This document shows, piece after piece, positions 1 to 11,783 of a stretch of 64,000 bases of DNA. The first letter of the stretch is position 1. Each line of letters opens with the position of its first letter. The stretch comes from Aurantiochytrium sp. KH105 (lineage: Eukaryota; Sar; Bigyra; Thraustochytrida; Thraustochytriidae): NCBI GenBank assembly GCA_003116975.1, contig BGKB01000084.1, forward strand, positions 1 to 64,000, given 5' to 3'. A model generated the notes under the pieces. That model worked only from the letters and a program-made list of their open reading frames with translations. It was not told where the DNA came from and did no database searches. The position numbers and the translations under genes are program-made.

Positions 1-2871
1 CGCAGTCTTTATAATAACGGAATCGGCGACGAGGGCGGCAAGGCGCTGGGCGAGGCGCTCAAGCAGAACAAGACGCTGCAGACGCTTGAGTAAGTGACAG
101 TGACTGAGGCTGGCAAGGAAGGCAGGCAGGCAGGTGAAAGCAAAGTGGCTGACTAACACGCACGCACGCACGCACGCACGGCTTGTCTTTTGTTGTCTTG
201 ACCTGGCTTGGCTCGCTCGCTTGCTTGCTTTCTCTCTTTCTTTCTTTCATTTTTATCTTCTCAACAAATCCTCAGTCTCGATTACAACAATATCGACGAC
301 AGTATCCTCAAGGAGATTGACGCTGCGCTCGCACGAAATAAGGCGAATCCACCTCAGAGCCACGATGGTGCGTGGCTGGAGGCAATTAAGGCAGCGATCG
401 ACGAGGGTGACGAGCATGCTTGGGGTCGCGCTAAACTCATGGTGGTGGGGCGTGGCGCAGCTGGCAAAACGTCTACGGTGCGCTCGCTGTTGGGCCAAAC
501 CCCTGTAATGGAGCACAATTCGACCGAGGTTGCCGATCTCCTCCTCACCAATGCCCAGCATTGGCAGCCACTGTCCTCGGACCATGGCGAATTTGACGCG
601 CAAGCTCGCTACGCAGCTCTGCGTCGCCTTCAGGATGCTCCAGAGCGCAAGAGTCTCAAGCGCAAGTCTCTTGGCCGGCGTGTGTCAGAGGCAGCGCAGA
701 ACCTTCTTTCTACTGCCACGGGAGGCCGTCTGTCTGCCTCCAAGCCTCCTCCTCGGCTCGAAACCGCTGCCGCCACGGCTCCCGCGGTCCCCGAATCGCC
801 TTCCCCCAAAGCGCTGGTTGACGAGGAGGAGCTAACGCGAAAGTTTGCCCTTCGAGACGAAGACCAGGCGGTGTTGCAAGGTGCCGCTCAGGCCGAGGCG
901 CGTGACGTGAGCTTTACGATCTGGGACTATGGCGGGCAAAAGGTCTTCTACGCGCTGCATCACATCTTTCTCACGGACAAGGGCCTGTATCTGGTGGTCT
1001 TTGATATGCGCGAGATTGTTGGCAAGGAGCACTTCCGCGACACGCTGACTTTGAAGGAGTACCAAGAGCTGTCGACACAGGACGAAGCCATCGAGTTTCT
1101 CCGGTTCTGGCTCCACAGTATCAGACTGCATGCGCCTGAGGCGCCAGTGCTCATGATCGGCACTTTCCTCGATCAGGTCACTCAGCTCCGTGAGGTGAAT
1201 CGCGTGCTTCGAGAACATGTGGGTGCGACTTCGCACAAGCATCTCGTGAAGCCTCCCGAGGGGAGTCATCTCTTTTTCGCGATCGACAACAGCAGCATTG
1301 ACAAGGACCGCGCGGCAGAATTGCGCACTGCAATCGCGAGAGTGGCGTCCGAGCAGCGCTACGTGCGCGAGCAGGTCCCACTCGCCTGGCTGAAACTCCA
1401 TGAAGACATGCTTCAGAGCCGTGAACCCTTTATGCTCTATGACGAGGTTGTTGAGCGCGCGGCCGAGTATGGACGACCTCGTGCCGATGTGGATGCCATG
1501 CTCGAGTACTTTCATGGCCTCGGCGTCGTTGTTCACTTGCGTGGGTCGCAAACCCTGGAGCGCGTGGTGGTGATTGACGCTGAGTGGCTGCTGAAGAAGC
1601 TTGCTCGCGTTATTGCAGACGACCTTCACGCGCAGCCCTTGTTTTCTGATCCCGACCTCGAGAGTGACGGACTCTTACCCGCGTATGAGCGGTTGCGAAA
1701 AGACATGATTGCGACGCGCTCGCTTCTGGAATGGCTGTGGGCCGACCAGGAGGTGGACTATTTGTTGCAGTTCATGGAGGCCAATATGCTCTTGTGTCCG
1801 TGGCGCTTCGACGAGCATCGTGACGAGGACGAATATCTCGTTTCAGGTTTACTCTCGGACTCGAGCAAGCAGATCGATACGCGTGATTTCGAGCCTGGCC
1901 TGACGTGCGAGCTGGACTTTTCAGAGTTCTTTCTGCCGAACGGCGTTTTTCATCGTCTCGTGGCCCAGTGCGCCGCGTATGCGTCGCAACCAGAGGTTGC
2001 AGGAGATGACGAGCCCATGCTCCCGGCCCTCGACAGCAAGCAGGCGATGCTGTCGTTTGGTGTCAACGATTTCATGTTCACTGTTGACGGTGACGTGGTG
2101 CGCATTTGTATTGACGCCGCAGCCGAGCGTCCTGCGATGGTCATCAAGCTTTTGGTGTCCATGTTTCGCGAGCAAGAAGAGACCGTCTTTCGCGGCCTTC
2201 TGTGGCGTCTCTATCTCGTGAGCCCCGAGTCCCAAGTTGCTCTTCCGTACGATAAAATCGTCGAAAAACGCGCGGCGGGCAAGCCCGGAGCGCGTCTTCG
2301 CGGTCGTGGCCGAAAACTTGTGCAAATCGAAGAGTTTGATCCGTTCTTTGTGGAGCAGATCGGCGCGCTCGACAGCGACGAGGACGGCGCAGAGGTGGCC
2401 CAAGCGGCCGGCATTCCACGGCTTGGGCCGAGTGAGAGAACACATGTGTTTTTGAGCCACGTGCAGGCGACGGGCGGCAACCTGGCCGGGATCCTACGCC
2501 TGAAACTCGAGAATCGTGGCCTCAAAGTGTGGTATGACCAGGGCTATCGCGGCGAGCTCAATATGGAGGCAATGTTGGACGGCGTGCGTCACACGCACGC
2601 ATATGTTTTGGTCTTGACCAAGGGCATCTTCGACAGTGGTGCCGTCCTACAGGAGCTTCGTTGTGCGTTGGACTCTAAAAAGCACATTGTTGTGGTTCAC
2701 GAGCCCGACACGCATCGAGCGGGCTATGCGAGCTTTGGCGAGTACATTGCGTCGACACCAGACTTTTGCGTTGGTCTCTTCTCAGAGAGGGAATCGATCC
2801 CTTTTCGTCGCAAACATTACGAGGAGGCAGGCTTTTATAACGAGCTAGTGCGCCGATGTTTTGAGCACTGA
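1..2871 (+). CDS. LRR-Roc-COR-TIR (ROCO family) protein, 5' end outside window
   Basis: The coding sequence enters the window in frame at base 1 and ends at TGA 2869-2871 (894 residues visible). Exon 1 (1-89) encodes a ribonuclease-inhibitor-type leucine-rich repeat. A GTAAGT donor at 90 and a CAG acceptor at 273-275 remove a 186-nt phase-2 intron and restore the next repeat (LDLDYNNI). Next comes a Roc GTPase: P-loop GRGAAGKTS near 448-474, G3-like WDYGGQ near 922-939, and a degenerate G4 (GTFLD) near 1160. A COR domain follows (PLAWLKLHED onwards, about 1378-2350). The C-terminus is TIR-like (about 2425-2868: FLSHVQATGG, KVWYD, QELRCAL with a candidate catalytic Glu). P-loop and G3 are about 150 residues apart, far more than in a compact Roc domain, so a Ser/Ala-rich insertion is present. 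ROCO proteins are GTP-regulated signalling scaffolds. TIR domains act as adaptors or NAD hydrolases, and which applies here is unknown. Confidence 0.9.
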
Positions 2872-3115
2872 AAGATTATCAATATATTTTGTTCGTTTGT
2901 TTATGGAGACTTTTAATGCCTCGCCGCCGCACAGACGCGCTCACCAGGTATGCCAGAACGGCACAACGAGGCAACTCTGCGCTGGCCTTGCGACCACGCT
3001 CGGGGATAAGACTATCGCACAGCTGGGCGAGATTGTAAGCACAGACACGGATATACGTGAAATAGACGACAAGCTTGCTGTTAGCTATCGTTGATGGTCG
3101 ACTTTTTGACTGCAT

Positions 3116-4220
3116 TTAACGATATTTGGTTTTGACACTGGCGAATTTTGCATATTGGGCTCCGGGGGAATGTTTGCTGGCCTGGGCCCGTCGTTTTGAT
3201 TCAGAAAAAGTCCCGCATGAATTGTGACATTGCGATTTCGCTACAAGATCGTGGCTTTCCGCACACTCCAGCATATCGCTTGCGAGCCATTGCTTGCTGT
3301 TGACGTCGCATTTGTCCAGGCCAATCGTCTCGCACGCTTGCCCGATTGTACTCTCGTCTTCGAGTGAATCATTATACAAGTCAATCCCTGTCGAAATCTG
3401 GAGTCGCAGGAGCAAGTCGCTACTTTTATCCATCAGCTCTATCATGCATGGGAGTGCGTATGCAAAGACACTACTTCGCTCAAAATCAACCATATTCGCA
3501 TTTATTTGGCTCACGCGCCTGGTAATGCCTCTGCCTGCATCAATGTCCATAGCGCAAACACCTTTCCAAGGTTTTAACCTCGAATACAGAATACAGCTTC
3601 AATTTTGGCCGCAATCTCCATCATTTCATGCCTCGCATTATTTGGCGGCTGACCAAGCGAACATCGAGGAGCGATGGCGAAAGACTTTAGAATATAGTGC
3701 AGGCTCAAGTAAGTTCGAGTTGCAGCTTCTATGACTTACAATGACTCGACTAGACTTGGCCAAAATTGCACGAGGAGTACGATTGGGCTGTTTAATTTAA
3801 AACCCCAGCTTGATATTAGGCTTACTGATGTAGTCTCAGGAGAACAAAAGACCAGCATCCTTTTCAAAGCTCTGAAGAGGAAAGCAGAGTAAAAAGTTTC
3901 GAGCAATAGGAGGCCAAATTGCTGACCAAGTGACAAAGGTCATCGATAGTGTCCTGTATCGAATTGGGCACGACCAGAAAATTCGATGAATATCCTGAGC
4001 AATTGTTGTCGCACAACTTCTGAATGCCACGGCATCCTAACGATCCCCGCATTGGGTGCTGCTCTGAGGCCGCGAGCGAACGCGTTCTCTCAGAGCGACT
4101 GGCTGAGGCAAGGAAGGTTGTGCGGAGGTTGACTCGGATCGATCATCGTCTGACTTGCCAGGCTGGCTAGACGCCTCAAGGAAGTTTATCGTGTGAGCTG
4201 CAGCCTGCATCGCTCATCTG
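3116..4220 (-). other. Probable multi-exon protein-coding locus, structure unresolved
   Basis: Several short minus-strand open segments have protein-like composition and are separated by splice-like signals. One starts at an ATG near 4204 and is polar (MQAAAHTINFLEAS). Another covers about 4035-3860 (NFLVVPNSIQDTIDDLCHLV). The longest is 3550-3116 (144 residues, including ALPCMIELMDKSSDLLLRL and a stretch rich in Asp and Glu). GTAAG-type donors and pyrimidine-rich acceptors occur between them, for example a GTAAGT near 3730. No domain is recognised and the exon joins could not be settled by eye. A decayed gene is the alternative. The 244 bp between the ROCO stop and 3116 show nothing clear. 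Confidence 0.3.
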
Positions 4221-4709
4221 GACGATCATCCAATCTTAATGCTTGTGTTTGCCGTGAACGCTCGTTCAATCGACGCCCCCACCTCGAATAATGGATGCAT
4301 CTTTGGCCAGGGAGAATAAAGGGTGCAATGAGTCACTCCGTTTGATCTGTATTCGAGAATCTGTAAAGATGAGGAGGGTAATTACGATGAGGAAGACATG
4401 CTTCTTCCACATCACGGCCGTATTCGGACATTGGGGTGTGACGGCATAGCGTGCTGGGAACGCTTCGATTGCGCGTGAAGAAATGACTCGCAACTTGGAG
4501 CAAACAAATTTTCGTGTGCCTTCCTTTGAGGTTCGTACTGGTTCGCACTAGGCGAGGAAAGCACAGCATCACGGCGGCCAAGAGGAAGTTTTATAGTCAC
4601 TGACTGGACTTGAGCGGCTCGAGTTGAGGCCGCGGGCCACACGCATAGCCGAGCGTCGATCGAAATCAGCGGTCAACAAATGGCAGTGGCCGGTGGATGA
4701 AATTTTTGC

Positions 4710-4826
4710 GGCGAGGAAGTCATGGGAAGGCGAGGAAATCGTGGGAAGGCGAGGAAGTCGTGGGAAGGCGAGGAAGGCGGAGGAGGCGAGGAAGTCGGAG
4801 GAGGCGAGGAAGTCGGAGGAGGCGAC
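4710..4826. repeat. 18-bp minisatellite (GGCGAGGAAGTCG core)
   Basis: About six imperfect copies of an 18-bp unit with core GGCGAGGAAGTC are arranged in tandem. The flanks drift between GTGGGAA and GGAGGAG. It is purine-rich on the plus strand. Confidence 0.8.
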
Positions 4827-5149
4827 GCCCGGACACTTCTTCCCGTCGCACGCGGCCGCGCGCGCACAACATGCCGTGAAAGTTTCTCAAAGCAATGCGC
4901 TTCGTTCAAAAAAAAGAGTTTACTGAGTTGGTAGGAAGGATGTGAGAAGCCCGCGGACCGCGCCAATCGCTCGCATTGCAGTCCAAGCTTTTCGCGTCAG
5001 CATGTTATCGTATCCTCCATGCCCATTGCCGGAAACTCTGAGCTAGAAATTTTCTTTCTCCGTTTCAGGAAAGCCACCCGAAAACCACAAGTTCATCTTA
5101 TTAGAAGCAAGCCCTCGTTACAGCTCGACTTGACTTGACACGGGCGGCT

Positions 5150-5222
5150 TGGCTTGGCCTGGCTCGGCTCGGCTCGGCTCGGCTCGGCTCGGCTTGGCCT
5201 GGCTCGGCTCGGCTCGGCTCGG
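5150..5222. repeat. GGCTC/GGCTT pentanucleotide repeat
   Basis: About 14 consecutive five-base units, mostly GGCTC with interspersed GGCTT and GGCCT. It opens the long GC-rich stretch 5.15-6.7 kb. Confidence 0.85.
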
Positions 5223-8200
5223 TGCGCGTCCACGAGCTGCGACCTTTTATGCCCTTTGCTTTCCAGCGAGCCGACGCCAAGCTTTCGATCAGCAAGGTTT
5301 CGCTGCCGCTCCCTCTGCGCCGAGCTGCCAAGCGAGCTGCCAGCTAGCTACCACCCATGGCCAGCTGAGCTTGCTAGCGCCGCTAGCTAGCTCTGGCAAC
5401 TGTCTGCGCGCCGCACAGGCTCTGTCTCGGCTTGGAAGCGCGCGAGTGACCCCTCCTCCCCACACCTGCGAGTGATCTCCTTCCCGCGGGTCACGGTCGC
5501 CCGACCACGCCTGCGGCAGCCAGCCGTGGCCGGCCAGGCACAGCGCGTCGCCCCGAGACGCCCTGCCGCGACTGCAGCTCGGCGTCGCGGCTAGCTGCCG
5601 CGCCGCCGGGGACGGCAGCCAGGTCGCCTGGCGCCTGCGAGTTGGGCTCCTTCCTGGCGGCGCGGCGCGGCGCGGCACCACACGCGCAAGCTCTCGCACG
5701 GATTTTACACATTCGCAGAGACCTCCGGCGGCCACTCTGCGCTCGCGTTTCTGGACGCCGCGGTCTCTTCCGCGAGGTGGCGATCGCAGCTGCAGCGAGC
5801 TCTCTGTGCTCCCGGCAGCAGGCCCGGCACGAGCCCGGCACGAGCTGCCACTGCCCTGGGAGTTCGTCGCTGCCGCCGCTGCCGCCGCTGCGAGTGCGCC
5901 TGCGGCTTGGGCTCGGCGTGGCGTGGCGTGGCAGCGTGGCCGAGCCGAGCCCGCTCGCTTCCGGGACGCGTTGCAGCGCCGCAGCGCGGCCGCTGTCTCG
6001 GCAGCGGCCTTCCTTTGCGGAAGAGAAGGAAAGAGGCAAAACGGTGCACGAGCCCTGCCTTGCCTTGCAGACGAAGGCGCTGCCCGTCCCCGCCAGGAGC
6101 GGCTGTGCTGCATTTCTTGAGCCGTCTCGTGCCGCCGCGACCTCCAGCTGCAGCCGCGACGCGAGCACGGGTTTCCAGCGGCCTCCGCGACAGGCATTGG
6201 GCGCCGCCGCGCGTGCTGGACCCGGCTTGCGCTTCGCAGCGAGGCGCCGATGGATGGATGGTCGGCGGGCGGTTCCAAGTCGAGACTCGATTGATGACTC
6301 GAATGCTCTCATCGCGCATGCACGAGAAGATGCACGCTACGCGCGCTAAATCGGCGGCAGCTAGCTCACGCCCCACGGTTTCGTTGCGCCCACTACCATC
6401 TGTGCTGCTGCTGGCCGCGTCGGGCGGTCGCCGCGCTGCGCCGCGAGGCGGCCCAAAGCGAAGCGAAGCGAAGCGAAGCGAGGACTGGCCTCGCCTCGCC
6501 CCGGCTTCGGTTCAAGCCGCTTTTACAAGTTCGCTCGCGAAAAACGCGGCCTCGCTTCGGGGCACGTTCACGGCGGTATACCTATGCATGCGCACGCCCC
6601 GCGCAAGCTCGGGTGCTCGCGACGCGGCCGCGAGCACGGTGACAGGCGGTGGCGGCAGCAGCTGTGCGCAGCAGCAGCAGCAGCAGCAGCAGTAGTCGGC
6701 GGCCGCTCGCGCGTTCGCCCTTGCCTTGTCGCGGAGGTTTTCACAACCGCCGGAACTGCGTCGGGGCTCGACGGCAAGGCCGGACCAGAACTCTGCCAGC
6801 AGCAGCCAGCTACAGCAGCGCTTTCTGCGGACCCGTGCCAGGCGATGCGAGAGGAAAAGGAGGTGGCTGGCGGCGACCGCGCTCGATCCGAATCGCATCG
6901 CGGAGTCGAGGGTTTCGATCGTTGCGGCGACTGGCCACTGGCTGGCTGGCTGGTGTCACCTGTCGTTCGTAAGAAAGAACGAAGGAATGCAGGAAGCAAC
7001 GAAGGAACCAAGGGCAGGTTTGGTAATCAGCCACCAGTTGCAGATCGCAGGGCAGGCCAACACATGAATGAACGAATGCATTCATGCATGCGCAGAAAAA
7101 AAGAAAGTGTGCACTGCCCCGCCGGTGTGTTTTCCTCATGCAGGAAGATCTCTCCACAGCACATGGGTAGCGCCAACATTCCGAGGGGCTCGACCTCTCA
7201 CCCACACTCGGCCACATCTCGACCACTGTGGCGAAAGAACAGAAAGAACACGGCGGGAGGCAGTAAACTTTTTTTTTATTTGCTTATACAGATCTCTCTC
7301 TCTTTTTCTCTTTCTTTGAAACTTTGATCTTCTTGAAAGCTGCAGATGAATCGCGATCGTAGACGCATTGGTTGGTCGACTGGTCGCTTGCTCGATCGGC
7401 TGAATGGGTGGATGCGACGGCTGGCGGATGGAAGGTAGTGTCCGGACACAGCTTCTTTCTGCTCTACCTCCCTTTCCTTCGTTTACTCCCGGTGCACCGT
7501 TTGAGGCTCGCGCGGCCCTGTGGAGCTCGGTTCACCCACCACATAGTATATATCTCACAGGCCCCGGATACCAGCGACACGACCAGCGACTTTCATCTGG
7601 CTGGCTGGATGCGATCCATCGATCTCGCAGGCAGTCTCGCCGCCAGGTCTTGCCTCCCCGCCGCCGCCATGCGCCCCGCGCGTCCCGCGCAGCATGGCAG
7701 CCGGTCCTGCGCCGCACATCACGCGCCCGAGCGCCAGCCGTCCATCCATCCACCCATCCGGCCAGCCAGCCAGGCGTACAGGCCCTGGATGCGCACGACG
7801 CTGACGCGGCCGAAGAGGTATACGTACTTGCTTGCACCGGCCGCTCGCACGTTCTCCTCGTCCTCTCACCTTCTCTTCCCACCGCCATCTGCATCCTGCG
7901 CGCGGACGCACGGACGGTCGGCGAGGCAGCAGGCCTGCTGGCTGCTGTTCGCCGGCGCGAGCAGCCTCGCTCGCGGTCGCCGGCAGCGGCCAGCATTGTA
8001 CTCACGGCCCCGCGCTCGCGAAGATCGAGCGCGAAGATCGTCCGCACCCCGCGTCCGAACCGAAAAATTACTCGCGAGCCGCAAGAGCCCAGTGGCACCC
8101 GCGCCGCCCGCCTCGTCCTGCGCGCCGCGATCGAACGCGCTGGTCTCGGTCCTCCCGCGCAACTTCACCTCGCCAGGCCGCAAGAGAAGACTAAAAAATA

Positions 8201-9066
8201 AAAAATGAAGAATAAACGTCGAAAACGCCAGCGACACGACTGCGAGCTGACACTCGGCTACGCGCCCCGGAGGCTCCCTGGCCGAACCCAGCGCGGGCTA
8301 ACATAAGCTAGGCCTCGAGGCCTGGATGCCCGTGCGCCCCCGCCCGTGCAACGCGCCCGGGCGCGGCGAGCGTGCTGGCGATCGAGCCTTTCAGGCGAGC
8401 TGCCTTGGGCAGGCTCCGTGGGTCCGTGCCGCGCCGGCCCCGCAGAGGGGTCCGCGCGCGTACACGAGTGTGCACTTGCTTGTTTATGTGGTATTTTTAC
8501 TTTCTCCCCCCCTCCCTCTTGGCAAGCCGCGTCACCGCGTTTGTTTCGCGGGTCCGGCGCGCGGCGCGCAGACGCTCGTGCGTCCGGAAGTCTGCGAGCA
8601 CCACACCGCACCGCCGCGCGCTTCCGCCACTGCGGCCAGCCTCGGCCGCCCGTCAGCCAGCACTGCAGCCAGCCAGCCAGCCAGCCAGCCAGGCCCCATC
8701 TGGCTGCTGTGGCGACCGCGATGCGAGCAGCAGCAAACAACGTGAGCAAGAAGGCCAGCCAGTGGCCGGTGTGTACTCTCTCTAAAAGTCCACTAACAGC
8801 AGCTAGCTAGCTCGCTGGCGACGGCCGCGCGAACTGAAGTCGCCACGCGCGTTCGGCGTCGTTCGCGCCGGTCCACGACCAGGCGCCCGGGCGCCGCCCG
8901 GCCTCGGCTCTCCGCTTTCTCGTAGCAGCAGCTGCAGCGCCGCAGCGTCTCTGTCATCGCTCCCGTCGCAATGCAACGCGATGCGAACTATGCGATGTGA
9001 CGACAGAGTCGCGACCCTTTGCCGCCGCCACCCATTCGTGTCGCAGACGCTGGTCACCCGTTCCTC

Positions 9067-9122
9067 TATCCCATTCCATTCCATTCCATTCCATTCCATG
9101 CCATTCCATCTCATTCCATTCC
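9067..9122. repeat. CATTC pentanucleotide repeat
   Basis: About ten near-perfect copies of CATTC (equivalent to GAATG on the other strand) with a few substitutions. GGCCA/GGCTT and CTCCGCTCCA tracts follow between 9205 and 9310. Confidence 0.85.
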
Positions 9123-11637
9123 TGTCCCTCCCCCCAGTGCCGCTCACACTTCCGCTCTCTTCCCGCAGAAGCCTCCCCCTTAGCTATCTAACAGCCAAGC
9201 CGAGGCCCGGCCAGGCCAGGCCAGGCCGGCTTCGCGAGCGATCGCCGCGCTGCTCCGCTCCCTTTAGCTCCGCTCCACTCCGCTCCACTCCGCTCTGCTC
9301 TGCCTTGCTCTGTTCGGCTCGTCTGGCTGCCTTGCGGTTGCATGCGGCCCCCGGGACCTATGCAGGTAGATAGATAGTAGCCAGGTATAGGTGAGGATCG
9401 CATGATCGGGCTCCGGCCGGATGGGATATGGCAAGCGACGGGGACGATGACGCGCTCGTGTGTGCGTGGGCGAATGTAGCAGGTAGGTCAAGTCGAGCCT
9501 GTCGCGGACGGAAAAGACCTAGGGCAGCACGCAGAGGCTTGCTCCCTCGCACCCGCAAGGATCGCAGCGCGAGGCAAGGACGTCGCAGCGGCGCAGGAAA
9601 CCTGCCTGGCGGCGAAGGAGACCGGAGGAGTCACGGGCCGCAGCGGGTTCAGACGCGCGGGTTCGATGCCGCTTTCACTGGTAGGCACGGCGAGCCAGCC
9701 ACCGGCGAGCAACCAAGTCAGCCAGCCAACCAGCGAGCCTAGGTTGGGGGTGTTTTCGTCCCCGATCTGCCAAGGCCGACCTCCTGCAACGAGGGAGGGC
9801 TGCCGACCGCGTCGTTTCGTCGTGTCGTTTCGTGTTATGTCGTGCGACGGGAAGCAACGGACCCGTGACGCTCTGGGCTTCGCGGATGGGACTCGCGTCC
9901 CATACACACGCGCAGCTCCTGCACGCTCCGACCTTCACGTCGCGCGATCGAAGGCGAGCCGGTGGTGGTGTTGATCGAGACCGTACGTAAACACATGCAC
10001 GGGCACAGCTGGCCGCCGGAATGGAATTGGATTCGTCGGCACTGCGGTTGTCGTGCGGCAAGAACCGGACCTCGTAATGCGCGTTGAGAATGACGCTTCG
10101 CACGATTCGCAGTTGTCTGGTTCGGCGAGACGGACGAGGTATGTCGCCGCTTTTAGACGAGCGGCAGGACGCGCGCAAGAAAAAGTTACCACGGGGGTTG
10201 GCCGAGCGGCTGGCTGGCGATAGTAGACGCGCCAATCTCTCATCATGGACTCTGATTCTCGGGTCCGTGGGAGCTTTGGTGCATTCCAAGGTCGCAGTTT
10301 CCGTCTCTGGACGTATGTCAATCCGTGCTTCCTCTCCGTAGAAATTGTCCGCACTGCCGCGCGTGTGCTTTCCTGCTCGCGTCGCTCGTACCTGCGCCGG
10401 GCAGTGGCCGTGGCAGGCAGCTGGCCGAGCTCCGCGCGGGACCGCTCGTGCTCGCATCGCCGTCGCGCTGACCTCGCGCGTCTTCGAGGAAGGAGCGTAT
10501 GCCACCCCGCGCCCGTCGAGGATAAGGCCTTCCGGGGGCCTCCAGCGCGGGCATGAACTCCACCCGCAGCGAATCCACCGCGCAAGCTATCGCGCAATTG
10601 TTCGTCAACACTTCTCGGTGCGGGCTGGCACTGTGGTGCAGGCGTCGACCCCATCCAAAGAAATGGACCGCAGCCGCGAGTTTCCCTGGAAGTTGGCAAG
10701 GTTTGTTATTTTAGAAAAAAAAAAAAGAAAAAGAAGAAGTGCGACGATATGCGACAGACCATGTCGTCCCAGCCCCGCAGTAAATCTCCCGCAGATCGAA
10801 CCCACAACGGGCGTTCCCTGGCTGGCTGGCTGTCTGGCTGGTCGCAGCTCCGCGCTCGCCACGGCTGCGGTTCTCCCGTGTTCTGCGTGGTCACGACTGG
10901 GACGCACATGAGGTCGAGGCGAGTTTGCCTCCGCGGCTCGAGACTTGCTCGGGCCTTTCGAGACTTGAGCTGTTCGAGACTCGAGCTGTTCAAGACTCGG
11001 GATGATCGAGACCCAGCCTCGTGAGCAGTGCACCGAGCAGCCAGATGTGCAGACGGGCGACCAAACCCAGCCAGCTTCAACTTGAAGCGAGGTTTTTGCG
11101 GGGCTAAAAGAAAGAGTAGATTTTGGCATTGGCCATGCCTGCATGCATGCCTGCCAGCCTGCCTGACAGCCTGCCTGCCTGCCTGGGGACGCTGCGACGT
11201 CCGAACGCCGTTTGCAACGCTGCGCCGACGAGGTTTGGCCTGGGATCGGGGGCACGGACTTGGCCGGAGGTGCCTTGGACCGGTTTCTCCTGGACCCGCT
11301 CGCTCGACCGGCCAGTCTCTGCATGGACCAGGTGCAGATTCGCGTCAAGAACAACACAGCACCTCGCCTCTGACGTTCTCTGAGAGGCCTCTCGATCGGC
11401 CGCCAGGCCGATGGCGGCCAGCCGGCCGGTTGGTCGGTCTGTGTGTCTGTCGACGGGCCGCAAGTGGGCCTGTGCAAGGACAGAAAGGCAACAACAACTT
11501 ATGTCGTCAGTTGCGGTGCACCGCACAGTGCACTTGACGCTCCGCTGCGGAGACCGCCTTGGCGGCTTCTTTACGCGTGCATGTGCACCGCGCAAAGCAG
11601 TGCTAAAGAAATAGCATTACTTTGCTCTCAATAGTAG

Positions 11638-11783
11638 TACTAGCCTGTATTTTGGTGATCTCTTGTTGTGGCTGATGGATGGAACCGAAAACACACTATA
11701 ATTTATGGGGTACTAGCCTATATTTTGGTGATCTCTGGTCGTGGGTGATAGGTGGAACCGAAAACACACCATAATTTATGGGG
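11638..11783. repeat. Tandem duplication of a 73-bp unit
   Basis: Two adjacent copies, 11638-11710 and 11711-11783, each begin TACTAGCCT and end AATTTATGGGG. They differ at a handful of positions. The unit is AT-richer than its surroundings and does not resemble the local microsatellites. Confidence 0.9.

Noticed and set aside
5289-6378. Overlapping minus-strand frames of 220-330 codons
   Set aside because: Three frames on one strand are open at once, translations are Arg/Ala-rich without domains, and the DNA is extremely GC-rich. This is a compositional effect.
9645-9680. B-box-like GGTTCGATGCC
   Set aside because: The T-stem does not pair and no A box lies upstream.
10195-10270. tRNA-like start (GGTTGGCCGAGCGGC)
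   Set aside because: It resembles an A box, but no B box (GGTTCGANTCC) or matching acceptor stem follows at the right distance.
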